Positions 10,522-20,800 of a stretch of 64,000 bases of DNA are shown piece after piece. Under the pieces are notes generated by a model. It worked only from the letters and a program-made list of their open reading frames with translations. It did no database searches and had not been told where the DNA came from. The stretch's first letter is position 1; every line of letters starts with the position of its first letter. The DNA is taken from assembly GCA_001724265.1 (NCBI GenBank), contig MEDY01000001.1, positions 124,001-188,000 on the forward strand. The letters are read 5' to 3'. A program made the translations under genes and the position numbers. This stretch comes from Rhizaria sp. SCN 62-66 (lineage: Eukaryota; Rhizaria, unplaced).

Positions 10522-11727
10522 TTAGAGCGTGAGTTGCGTTTTGAGCATGTGTTCGCAGGCAGCCAACACGTGCGCCACGCGTTCCGCCGCCCTGCCCGGC
10601 TCCAGCGACACCGCAGAGAGATACGCCCGCAGCGCCGCCTCCGCCGGCACTTCCCCAGTCGCGGCGCCGAGTCCGCCCGTGGCGGCCGCGGCGCCGGCCG
10701 CGCTGCCAGTCAGAACGGCCGTGGCGCCCGTGGCGGCGGCCTCGGCGCCCGCGGTGCCGGCCGCGGCGCCCGTGGCAGCGCCCTCGCTCGCGGCCGCCGC
10801 CAGGGCCCAGGCGCTGGCGCCGGCGCTCGACTGCTGCGATGCCCTGGAGGCGGTTGGCAACACGAGAGAAGGCTGAGCGTTATCGTATTTGGACTCGTGG
10901 GGGTACACGTGGGTGTCCAGGTGAGTTGCAGCTGCGAGGGCAAGAAACGTCGACAGAGAGACCTCTCTCACTTCACGTGCGTTGCTAGAGTCGGCATTCG
11001 TCGCACGGTCGACGTCGTTATTGAACTCATCAGTATTGATAATGTCGTGGTGACTGTTGTCTGTTTCGGCATAGAGCCATGCCAGCGCAAGTTCAGCTCC
11101 ATCCGTCACAGCGGTGGTACCAGAGGCAGCTGCAGCGGCGGCGGCCTGTGCAGCCTGTGCCACGCGCACGCGCAGAGCCCCGTGTAACGGCGCCGTGATC
11201 CCCTCGACGGCGAGGCGTTTGACCACGAGCGCGCGGGCGAGGGCGGCGTCGAGCTCGAACGCCCAGCCCAGCGCGCGCTGCACGCACGCGGACGGCGCGG
11301 ACGCACGATAGCCTTCAAACGGCGCCCTTGTAGGCGCTACTGCTGCGGTGGAGGCGTTATCAAGGTCGCGGGCGAGGAGCGTGTCGCGGAGAGTCTGCAG
11401 CCGCAGAGTGGCGTCGCGTTGTTGCGCCGCGAGAGTGTCGAGCTCAGTGAGCGCTTTCTCGGCCTTGGTGCGGAGCATGGCGAGCGAGAGCAGCGTCTGA
11501 CTGTGCGCGGCGTCGCGAAGCCCCGGGAGCTGGGCCAGCTCGCCCCACGCCACGGGGGAGTCGACGTGCCGCAGCGACAGGCGCAGGTTCGACCACTGCG
11601 TCAACAGCGCGACGAGGCGCTCGTTGGCCTGCGACCACGCGCGGTTGGCCTCAACAAGCTGGGAGAGCCACTGCTTAATCGCAGTGCCGGTTGTCGCAAG
11701 CAGTACGTTGGCGGAGGTGCATGACAT
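10522..11727 (-). CDS. Helical protein, possibly C1orf109/AIRIM-like ribosome maturation factor
   Basis: Single-exon gene of 401 aa ending in TAA. The first 130 residues are predicted all-helical: AIKQWLSQLVEANRAWSQAN, a WSNLRLSL helix, LAQLPGLRDAAHSQTL and then a heptad-like helix AEKALTELDTLAAQQRD. The order of these elements (helix with W, LSNL-like helix, LPGL-like linker, long coiled helix, and later WAFELDAALARALVVKRL) resembles C1orf109/AIRIM, a partner of the AFG2 AAA-ATPases in pre-60S ribosome maturation. The resemblance is by eye, so the call is tentative. The C-terminal third is Ala/Gly low complexity. It is divergent from the PDE6D gene with 505 bp between the ATGs. Confidence 0.72.
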   Translation of the reverse strand: MSCTSANVLLATTGTAIKQWLSQLVEANRAWSQANERLVALLTQWSNLRLSLRHVDSPVAWGELAQLPGLRDAAHSQTLLSLAMLRTKAEKALTELDTLAAQQRDATLRLQTLRDTLLARDLDNASTAAVAPTRAPFEGYRASAPSACVQRALGWAFELDAALARALVVKRLAVEGITAPLHGALRVRVAQAAQAAAAAAASGTTAVTDGAELALAWLYAETDNSHHDIINTDEFNNDVDRATNADSSNAREVREVSLSTFLALAAATHLDTHVYPHESKYDNAQPSLVLPTASRASQQSSAGASAWALAAAASEGAATGAAAGTAGAEAAATGATAVLTGSAAGAAAATGGLGAATGEVPAEAALRAYLSAVSLEPGRAAERVAHVLAACEHMLKTQLTL

Positions 11728-12232
11728 GGGGCGTGGGCAGTGCGTGTGCGGGAGCGCAAGTCGGTTAAATAAAAGCGGCGAACCGCGGCGCTATATTGAC
11801 GAGTGTGCGTCAAGAGTGGCTCAGATACAACGTGTGTTTTAGCGTGATATTAGAAAGGTTGTTTATAGTACCAGGCACAACTGTGTGTTTGTCGTGGCGA
11901 CTGGTGGACAGATATATACGGATACTTCGGTCCTGCTCTCGCTGGGCCCAGAAGCCACAGCGCAACGGCTGGGAGTTGAAACAGTCCGATCGAAATGAGT
12001 CATTATCTCCAACATTAGAACGTCAAATGGACAGTAGGCCTTTATCTGTACTGTTAAATAGTGCTCACTCTATGATTCCTTTATTATGTGTGCTGGGACG
12101 CCCTTTGGCGTGTACTCTAGCTCCTTTTGGTTCAGCTCTGCTCTCTCCCATCTCTCACTTCTTCTGTAACTTCCTTGTCTCATCGTCCACCTACAAAACT
12201 GGCACCTGCTCATTCCCAGACCACCTGCAGCG
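11728..12232. promoter_or_regulatory. Divergent promoter region between AIRIM-like and PDE6D genes
   Basis: Both flanking genes start at its edges and point outward, so it must contain both promoters and 5' UTRs. The side toward the minus-strand gene has TTAAATAAAAGCGG about 40 nt from the ATG; a similar ATAAAAGCGG string occurs upstream of the LamG-domain gene (about 16723). The side toward PDE6D ends in a pyrimidine-rich stretch. No further gene seen. Confidence 0.5.
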
Positions 12233-12865
12233 ATGAGTCAGACTCTTTCGGAGGAGGAACTCCAGAAGATCGCCGATGGCTTCACCATGTACGTCTCCTC
12301 CCACGCATTACCCTCCCGTCTAGCATATGCATCCATTACGCCAACCTTCCATTCACCCAAACTTTTGGCGCATTAAACAACCACCAAATCGACACATGCT
12401 CACGTATATTGAACACCGCGTATTTATGCTCTCTTAATACTCCCTGGCACTTGCGTATATAGCAATGCGATGCAGATCAAGGACGCCGAGACGGGCCGCC
12501 TGCTGTGGGAGAAAAAGGACTGGCCTGCCTCCTTCGCCGAGGAAGTCGAGGTCCGCTTCCCCGCCGCCGTGCTCGGTCTGCGCGCCGTCACGCGCGCCAC
12601 GACCTTCAGCTCGCGCGAGGTGATCCAGAACTTCCGCATCCGGCAGATTCTCAGTGTGCACGGGACGCCGATCGAGGAGTGGGGGCTGCGGTTCAACTTC
12701 GTCATGCCCAACTCCACAAACACGTGGGAGAACACAATCGACGCGGCCGAGGCGGGGGAGATGCTACCGGCCGAGGTGCTGTCGGGCAACCTCGTCATCA
12801 CGAGCTACTTCTTTGATGGGGATAACCTCATCACTAAGAACAACGTCCGCGTGTACTACGACTAA
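12233..12865 (+). CDS. PDE6D: PDE6D / PrBP-delta prenyl-binding protein
   Basis: Exon 1 is 12233-12288 and exon 2 is 12463-12865 (TAA), with a 174-nt intron (donor GTACGT, acceptor TATATAG). Joining in phase 2 gives 152 aa, against 150 aa in human PDE6D. The junction restores the family sequence GFTINAMQIKDAETGRLLWE. Further signature elements are the immunoglobulin-like beta sandwich strands, SREVIQNFRIRQI, the W in EEWGLRFNFVMPNSTNTWE, and the C-terminal VITSYFFDGDNLITKNNVRVYYD. The protein solubilises prenylated small GTPases and carries them to membranes and cilia, with release by ARL2/ARL3; this is family knowledge. No low-complexity insert is present, unlike most neighbours. Confidence 0.96.
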
Positions 12866-13420
12866 GGTTTAGCCAGTAAACGCTTCGAAGCAAGAGAGCG
12901 TTAGCGAATGATACTAGTATATAACGTTCTCTAGTTGGGGTGAGATAGCTGAGTGGCGTAGGACGCGTGCGTGGGCGGGTGTGAAGCGAGTTTAGTGCGG
13001 TTGTCCCGTGAAGGCAGGATGATAAGTGTTGGTTATGTTGGGTAAAAACGTTGTTTAAGCGGACCAGAAACGGTTTGTGGTGGCTGGGCTGATTGATGAC
13101 GATGTGGGCCGGTGCCCAACAGTGCGGCGACCGTAGTCCTTGACAGATTGTACTTTTTCAACAGATAAATAGACTATGATATATTTTGTGCGTTTTTATT
13201 TATCATATTTTATCCTCACTGCTGTTGACGGATGTCTTGCTCTTCTCCGATCTATTATTCGTGCCTCAACCACTGAATCTCACATGTCCACAAACTAACC
13301 TCGTTTCCCCTTGCTTCTGTCTTTATAAGTTTGTGATTACGAATCGTCATCTAAGATTCTGACTGTCTAGGTTGTTGATCGTCTATTTAACTGTTATCTG
13401 TGAGCAAAACGCGTTCCCTC
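12866..13420. other. Intergenic region between PDE6D and TMEM41-like genes
   Basis: Spacer with the PDE6D 3' end and the promoter of the downstream gene. Composition turns AT-rich at about 13150-13215, which is a plausible 3' or promoter element. In-frame GTG at 13400 precedes the chosen ATG at 13421; the ATG is preferred. No gene or repeat recognised. Confidence 0.5.
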
Positions 13421-14629
13421 ATGTCCGTCACGCGTTCCCGCTCGTCGACGTCCCGGCGCGACTCCGAGAGCGACTACTCCCCCGCCCTCCGCGCTCTCCC
13501 CGGCTTCGGCCCCGCCGCGTCCCACACCGCGTCCCTCGGCGCCGCACACGGCGCGCCGCACGGCAAGTCCGGCTCCGTGCTGCGCGGTGACAGCAGCAAC
13601 GAGATTCTCTCAGTCGCGCACTTTTCGTTCACCGGCTCTTCTGGCGCTGGCTCCGGCGCTGGCACTGGCAGCAGCCGCGGCAGCTTCAGCGGCGGCGTTC
13701 CGCACCACAGCACGCAGGGCACGCACGGCAAGGACGTTGAGCGCGACCGCTTGCTGTCGCACGGCCCCGGTCTGACCCATCTGAGCGCCTCCGATGAGGC
13801 CGCTGAGGCCGCCGCTCTGCAGCGCGACATCATCCTCCTCGGCGGAGTATTTGTCGTCGCCGTCGTCGTCGTCGCGGTGTTGTACACCACGATGCCGCAT
13901 CTGCCGCCCGATGACGCCGCCGCCGTGCGGCTCCCGCGTTCTATGGAGCAGCTCCGCGCTCTGCTAGACGTCGCAGTGCGATACAAAGGCGAGCATTTTG
14001 CCTATGTAACGGCGCTCTTTTCCGCCGTGTACATCTTTCTGCAGATGTTTGCCATCCCCGGCGCCGTTTTCCTCTCGATCCTCGCGGGTCCGTTGTTTGG
14101 ACTGGTCCCCGGCATGTTCCTGATCTCGACTGTGGCCACCACGGGTACCTCCGTGTGTTACTTGCTGTCCAACACGTTCGGCCGTCGCCTCGTCCGTGCG
14201 CGCTTCCCCGATCTATTGAAGTCGCTGCAGACGCGGATCGACGCGCACAGGGACTCGCTTCTGTTCTACATGTTCTTCCTCCGCGTCACTCCTTTGTTGC
14301 CTAACTGGTTCATCAACATCGCGTCGCCGATCGTCGCCATCCCTCTCAAGGTGTTTGTCCCAGCCACGTTCATCGGCCTCATGCCCGGCAACTACATCCA
14401 CCTCTCCACGGGGCTCGCGCTCAACAGCGTCGCCGCGGACAAGCCGCTCATGACGCCCGGTGCCGTAGTTTTCCTCTTCCTCGTCGGTGCCATCGCTCTG
14501 CTGCCGGTGCTGTTCAAGAGCAGGCTCGAAGCCTATGACCGGCGCGCCATCGCCAGTTCACACGGCGCCGGTGCGGCGCCCATGGTCACGGGGTTCACAG
14601 GGACGGCGGAGAACAGCCATAAGGTTTGA
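13421..14629 (+). CDS. TMEM41B-like VTT/DedA (SNARE-associated Golgi) domain protein
   Basis: Intronless gene of 402 aa ending in TGA. Residues 1-130 are Ser, Arg and Gly rich and predicted cytosolic and disordered. A first TM segment (about 137-157) is followed by the VTT domain. Inside it, FAIPGAVFLSILAGPLFG at about residue 209 and RVTPLLPNWFINIASPIV at about 288 are the defining re-entrant-loop motifs of the TMEM41/VMP1 family and match TMEM41B closely. TMEM41B and VMP1 are ER phospholipid scramblases that act with ATG2 and VPS13 in autophagosome and lipoprotein formation. The next gene but one encodes a VPS13-type lipid transfer protein. The N-terminal extension is longer than in animal TMEM41B. 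Confidence 0.92.
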   Translation: MSVTRSRSSTSRRDSESDYSPALRALPGFGPAASHTASLGAAHGAPHGKSGSVLRGDSSNEILSVAHFSFTGSSGAGSGAGTGSSRGSFSGGVPHHSTQGTHGKDVERDRLLSHGPGLTHLSASDEAAEAAALQRDIILLGGVFVVAVVVVAVLYTTMPHLPPDDAAAVRLPRSMEQLRALLDVAVRYKGEHFAYVTALFSAVYIFLQMFAIPGAVFLSILAGPLFGLVPGMFLISTVATTGTSVCYLLSNTFGRRLVRARFPDLLKSLQTRIDAHRDSLLFYMFFLRVTPLLPNWFINIASPIVAIPLKVFVPATFIGLMPGNYIHLSTGLALNSVAADKPLMTPGAVVFLFLVGAIALLPVLFKSRLEAYDRRAIASSHGAGAAPMVTGFTGTAENSHKV

Positions 14630-14982
14630 AATTAACAACGCAGCAGAGCGCAATGCAAAGTAAGATGAACTCCTCCTAGATTTATAATAGAATGAATAAG
14701 AATTGAATACAATATTGTTTGTTGCTAATCTCGTGTTGGAATAATACTCGAGTTGAATATGTGTTTGTATTGTCATGTTTTTGTGCATATAATACACGAC
14801 TGAGCAAGCATCATCAGTTCGCATGTTTCTACTGTATAACCATCTATCAATCAATCTATCACTCCGCCAACCACCCTTTGTTATCCCTCCAGACCATCCC
14901 ATTCAACAATCAACAGCCACCAGTCTTACTGTCGACTACCAATTGCCTCATGTTTCAAGCAGAGCACCGTTCGCTCGCTTGC
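14630..14982. other. Convergent intergenic region
   Basis: AT-rich spacer between two convergent genes, presumably their 3' UTRs and polyadenylation signals. Nothing else was recognised. Confidence 0.5.
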
Positions 14983-16624
14983 TTACTGCGCCATGCAGCA
15001 AAGCGCGGCCTTGGCCTCCTCCAGCAGCCCGTTGACCTTGCGGATCGCGGCATCATGCGCCGCGAGCGCAGCCTCGTCTCCGGGCGCGGGGGCGCGGGAG
15101 GGGTCGGCGACGGCCGCGCGCATGGCGGCAGCGTCCGAGGCCCAGACCAGGTCGTTCCACTCGAGCCAGCCTTGCTGGCGGGCAACCTTGTAGGCGCCGG
15201 CGGCCGAGAGCTCGCGGTTGGAGCAGAGGTGGTAGCCGACGGGGCAGGCCTTGGTGGCCTCGTCGAAAGGGCACGGCGAGTTACGCGCGCAGCCGACCTG
15301 CACGAACGCGGGGTCAACCGAGCCCAGCGCAACGGCGGCGACGGCGGCGACGCGCGCGGGCGACGGCGGGCGCGCGGCGAGCTTGACGTCGTCGATGAAG
15401 AGCGACAGTGCGGTACAGTCAGTGCCCGGGGTGGCGCCAATGAACACGGGGGCGTCGGCTGCGAGCTGCAGAGGGGACTTGATCACCAAGTCGGGGATGC
15501 CGTTGACGAAGAGGGAGAACTCGCCCGATGACGCCGCGTACCCGAGAGTCAGGTGTACCCACGTGTGCGCGCGCACGCGGGCCGCCGAGGTCGTCACGGC
15601 GGCGCCGGGGACGGCGAGGTTGATGTGCCGGCTCGAAGTGAGGTACAGCGTGTTCTCGCCGAGAGCGAAGAACGGACACGCGCCGGCCGCCGAGGCGACG
15701 TGCGCGGCACCCAGGTGTACCCACATGTCGGCCGTGAAGCTCTTGTTCATGGCCGTAAGGGACTCGGAGGGCGGGATACGGTAGTACGTCTTGCCGTTGA
15801 AGTGCGCAGAGGCGGCGCCGCCCGCGCGGTCGGGCGCCGAGGGGAGTGCGGGGGCATTGATGGGGTTCTGCTGAGACTGCTCGAGCGCGTCAGCGAACGT
15901 CTTGGCCTTGCGGGAGCGCTGGGCGGACGCGCCGTGGCCGTTTGACGGGTCGTTTGACGCGATGCCGATGTCCTCCTGCTCGGTGAGGACGAATGACGCG
16001 GCGCGGGGGCCCGCGATGCCGTGGTTGCCGTTGCCCGAGCGGTCGACGATCACGCCCTTGACAAACTCGTTAAACGAATAGAGGCCGACGGTGCCTGCGG
16101 GGACGGCGTCGGGGACGATGACGGTGCGGCCGCCGTGGAGGCAGATGCCCGACTTGGCAGCCAGGTCGCACTGAGGGTGGTAGCGGTTGTGGCGGCGGTT
16201 GCCGCGGGGCCACTCGGGGGCAGTGCCGTCGGGGAGAACGGCCACGCCGGGGATCGTGTACTGAGGCACACCGTCAATCTCCCCGCTGTGTGGAGCGCGC
16301 GATTGCAGCAGGGTGATATGAGGAGGGTTCAGGTTGGTTGGGGGGGAAGCGAAGGGTTCGCGTTCGAGGTCGTGGGCAGCAGCAAGAGAAAGGGATACAG
16401 GATCAAGCAGAGGTTAGATAGGTTAATAAGGCGTTCGTCATCGCTCGCATCGGGTGTATAGTGCGAGTCAGCGCTTGTAAGAGCAAACAGATGTGGTGAG
16501 AGAAGGGGATTGAGTTTGTGGGGGCCAAGTGTACGTACGTGTTGTCAACATTGTTCGCAGCGACTGTAGCAAAAGCACACAGAGCCAGCAAAGCGGCCAT
16601 GAGTGTAACACATGACCTGTACAT
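14983..16624 (-). CDS. Secreted protein with concanavalin/LamG-like domain and Cys-rich C-terminal motif, two exons
   Basis: Exon 1 is 16624-16539 and exon 2 is 16285-14983 (TAA). The intron of 253 nt has a GTACGT donor, and a phase-2 junction gives one frame of 462 aa. Exon 1 encodes a clear signal peptide (MYRSCVTLMAALLALCAFAT). The body has the LamG/pentraxin jelly-roll pattern: GLYSFNEFVKGVIVDRSGN, then SFTADMWVHLG, then WVHLTLGYAASSGEFSLFVNG, then LSLFIDDVKL. The C-terminal part has CPVGYHLCSNREL followed by AYKVARQQGWL. As I recall, a similar CP-GY-LC motif with a GW helix occurs in secreted proteins of alveolates and other protists; its function is unknown. Likely an extracellular or cell-surface carbohydrate or protein binding protein. 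It is divergent from the VPS13 gene. Confidence 0.82.
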
Positions 16625-17800
16625 AATGCGAGAGGGAAAAACAACGCGGGTGTGAGCTGATTGGAGGCAGGAGCGATGACGGGGAATGGCGAGAGAGACC
16701 CAGTGGGCAAGGAGGCCTGGGATAAAAGCGGATCTGCCCCGGCTCAGAGCGACCGTCAAGAGATACATAGGAAGAAGTAATGGACGTACCTCATTGTGAA
16801 GGCTTCTAAAAAACTGATACGAGCGTCACTGCAGCACCAGCAAAGACGCTCTGACCCCAATCTCGTCGTCCTCTGTTTCCCCTTCCACCCAAAGCCAGAG
16901 CGTTCAGAGAGACCGTGGGCAAAGTGACCGTGAGCAGCCTTGAGGTCGATGTTAACTGATTCTTTCGAGTTCAGTTTAGAGTGGGTAAAGAACCGTGGGT
17001 ATGAATGTGTTTCCGTCTATGCGCATTGATGCTGTCGGAAGTGTACTTTTCTAAAATGGTTTTCTCATGAGTTCTTGTTTAAGCGACTTCCCAGGGGTGC
17101 GCGAGAGTGACCGAGCCGAGTGTTGGCTGATGATACCTTGAAAAGTCCTCGGGCAAATGCGGATGCTCTGCAGCGCAGCGTGGGCTTAAAGCAATACGGT
17201 CTAGCAATTTCAGCGTGGGTTGTATATCTTGTATTCTGTTCTCGCCGCTTCCTGAGCTTGTTAGTACCGACTAATGCACTCTTTTAAGCCAGCTCTCGTT
17301 CAAATCTGAGGCTGTTCAGGGCTTGAACAACGGCACTTATCTTAACATAATACAACACTGAGAGTAGAATAGGTGTCTTCCGTATGAAATAATGCATTGA
17401 CCCGAACTATGACCAAATATGGGGCTTATACGTCTTCATTTAGAGCGATTATGACCCATGTTGAGAGGTTGCCTTTGAGAGCCGTACCAGCCTTTCAAGG
17501 TCGTATCGAGGGGGTCTCGAGTGGGTCGATTTTGCATGAGACCCGTCCACGATAGAGTCCGTTATTTGAGTCTGTATAATAAATCTGGGTAGATCATTTT
17601 AAGGGCTGTTGGATTTTTCTTTTCCATTGCTTTTCACTCAATCTATGCAAGTATTTCTCTCTTTTGCTTCAGCCCTCTCTCACCCGCCCTCTCACACATC
17701 CCACTTTTCTCAGTTCCACTCCTTGTACACACATATAACAATCTAACCAAGCGCAGACTTACCCCCTCGCCACAACCGCTAGAGGCCCTTCCTTGCGCGC
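16625..17800. promoter_or_regulatory. Divergent intergenic region between LamG-protein and VPS13-type genes
   Basis: About 1.2 kb with the promoters of both flanking genes. An ATAAAAGCGG string lies at about 16723, similar to one upstream of the AIRIM-like gene. A 7-bp inverted repeat (GGGTCTC at 17512, GAGACCC at 17538) is present and may be chance. The last 200 bases before the VPS13 ATG are pyrimidine-rich. No coding exon recognised. Confidence 0.5.
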
Positions 17801-20800
17801 ATGTTTGAGGGCCTTCTAGAGCAGCTTCTGCTGCGTCTGGTGGGCGAGTACGTCGACGGCCTGAACCGCGACCGCCTGCACGTCAGCGTTTGGCAGGGCG
17901 ACGTCGTGCTCACCGACCTCAAACTCAAGCCCGGTGCGCTCGACTTCCTCGAGCTCCCCATCCGCATTATTGAAGGCAAGCTCTGCCGGCTGACGATCAA
18001 GGTTCCGTGGCACCGCATCCACTCGGAGCCTGTCTGCATCGCCATCGACGGCGTTCACGTGCTCTGCGCGCCCCGCACCGCCGCAGACGCGGTGCAGAGC
18101 CACGTCACGCGCATCCTTCGCCGCCGCGCAGACCTCAGCGCGCGCCTTGCCGCCGTCCTTGCCGCAGCGCCCTCGTCTTCGTCTTCTCCGTCTTCGGCAG
18201 CTGCAACGGCTGCCACTGCGGCCAGCCCAACTGCTCTGAATACGGATACTACCGAGGCTGGTGTGACTGCGCTGACGTACGGCACCATTCTGGGGCCCGC
18301 CGCGCCGCCCGGCTCATCCTCCGCCCCCTCACTATCGGCGTCCTCGAGCTCCAGCGCGGTGGGCGCGGCTGACGCCGACGCCGACGCCGAAGATGTGGCC
18401 GCGTTGTCCGACGCCTCGCTGTCCTGGCCGGAGCGCGTGCTGTGGCACGTAAAGCGCCGATCCGCCGCGCACGGGGCCGACGTGCTGCTGCGCGCGCTTG
18501 CCGCCGCTGCCACCGACGCCGCAGCGGCATGGTCCGCGGCCGCCGGGCGCGGGCTGCCCCAGGGGGCCGGCGCCGAAGCCGCTGCCGCCGCCGCCGCCGC
18601 CGCCGCCGCAGTCGTGCGGACGGCGCGGCAGGCCGGGGCGGGCGGGCAGGGCGCTGGGCTCGGTCTGCGCACCGGTACGCTAAGTTAGGCCGCCATGGGT
18701 GCGCTGGCCGCGATTGAAGCCGCGGTGGGGGATGCAGCGGCGGTCGAGAAGGTACTTGCCACGCTCTGTGGCTGTGACCTCTCTAGCAATAACAGCAACA
18801 ACAACAGTCCTAACGCGAGTAATGGCAGTGAGAGCGCTGCTGCTGGGGCCACAGGCGGCACTAGCGCTGGCGCCGGGACAGGGTTGACTGTAAACACGGA
18901 TGCGCCGATGGTGGCAGTGGTTGGTGGGGCTGCGTCCCCCGCCTCTGCCGCGGCTGCCAATAGCACTGCCACCGCGACGCCCGGCACTGCCGCGGAGGTT
19001 GGGGGAAACAAGGCCGGGTGGCTGCCGTGGCTGCTGTCGCCCATCACCGGCAGCAACAACGTCGATGGCAGCAACAGCAACGGCGGCACGCCGACAGGCT
19101 CCGGCCTCGCTGTGCCCTTATCGTCATCGTCGTCGTCTGTTACCGGTTTTGGCCCCGGCCAGTCGCCGACCAGCGCTGGCGTCGTCGCGGGGCACTCTAA
19201 CAGCAACACGAGCGGCACTGCGACAGGCACGGGCTCCGGCGCTAGTACCGGTAGTTCCGCGAGTGCAAGTGCAGGCAGTGCCAAGGGCATCACGGAGCGG
19301 CTGCTCGAGTCGATCCTGGCGAATCTGCAGGTGACGGTGAGCAACGTGCACGTGCGCTACGAGGCCAACGACACGACGCACGAGCACGCACCCGCCACAG
19401 CCGTCGCAAACAACAACAGGAACAATAACAGCATCAACAACAACGACAACAACAACCACGGTGGCGCGAAGGCTGGCGGTGCATTGCAGGGCAATTTGAC
19501 ATCGTTGCAAGAAGGGCTTGCTTCCGCAGGCAGCGCCCTTGCGTACTACACGAACCTGCGCTCGCGGCCTCAGCGAGACGGCCACGATAGCGGTGGCAGC
19601 GGCAGCGGCGGCGGTGGCGGCGCTGGCGCCGGCGTCAGCGCGGTGGGGGCTGTGGGCCCCCGTGCGTTTGCCTGCGGTGTGTCGCTCCACTCGCTGTCGG
19701 TCACGCCAGTTGCCAAGGCCACCGCGGCAGCGAAACAGGGGGCCGCGAGCGGTGCGAATAGATCGAGGCCTGGATCGGGCAGTATGGTCACGCCGCGCAA
19801 CCTCAACAGCACGGCCGCGAACGCCCATAACAGCAACAGCAACAACTCTGCGTCGGCCTCGTTCCCGTTGCCCGGCACCGGTGCAAGCGCAAGTGCAGGC
19901 CAGGCCGCGCCCACCGCTGCTGCCGCCGACAGTAGCCGCACACTGCTAGAAGCCGCAGCGCGCAAGACCGTGGTGCTCGACGGTTTCTCGCTGTACTGGA
20001 ACTCCGCCACCGACGACGCCATCACGGCCGCGCTGGCTCAGTGGCGCCGTGGGTCATCGGTCGCATCCGCGTCAGCGCCGGGCAAACACGGACGCGCTGC
20101 GCAGCAACTCCAGCAGCAACAACAGCAGCGGGGCGCGCAGTCTCGGTCTGGCGTGACGGCACTCCGCAGCGGCAGCGCTGCAACAGCAGCAGCAGCTGAA
20201 GACGGCGACACTGAGGGTGCGACATTGCTTCAGCCGCCAGTGCCGCGGCTGTCGCCCGAAGCGCTGCACCGCGAGTACGGTGTGGAGCCTCTGCTGTGGC
20301 AGACGCTGGGCGGCAAAGAGCGCGCGCTGCTCATGAGCAAGATCCCCGGACTCCCGCGCCCGCCGCGCAAGGCGAAAACCGCCGCCGCAGCCGCCGCCAC
20401 GGCTGGTGTCGCGGCAAACTCATCACAGGTGACTGCAACAGCGACGGCGGCAAGCTCTGGGCCTGCGAACGCGTATGGCAACGGTGGCCACGCGTTGTCG
20501 CCGCGGCAGCAGCGGCGGCAGCAGCGGCAGCGCCTGGCCGAGGCCTGCGCGGCGGGTCTCCTGCCGCCCGCGCTGCTGGCGCTGGCTGCCCACCAGTCGC
20601 GGCGCCGGTACCGGCACATTCTGCGGCCGCTAACGCTGACGGCCACGGCGAACCTGTGTTCGACCGCGCCCGCAGCCGTGGACATCGCAGTCACGCCGAC
20701 CGACTCGCTCAGCGCGACCGCGAAACGCTTCTCGGACGCGAATCACGGCGCTCACGGCACTCCTGGTACACATGGGGGTACCAGCGGGCCAGCATCGTGG

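Noticed and set aside
18675-18688. GTACGCTAAGTTAG, a 14-nt GT...AG stretch that would remove the first in-frame TAG
   Set aside because: Removal shifts the frame away from the VPS13 frame that follows; real introns here are 113-253 nt and AT-rich.
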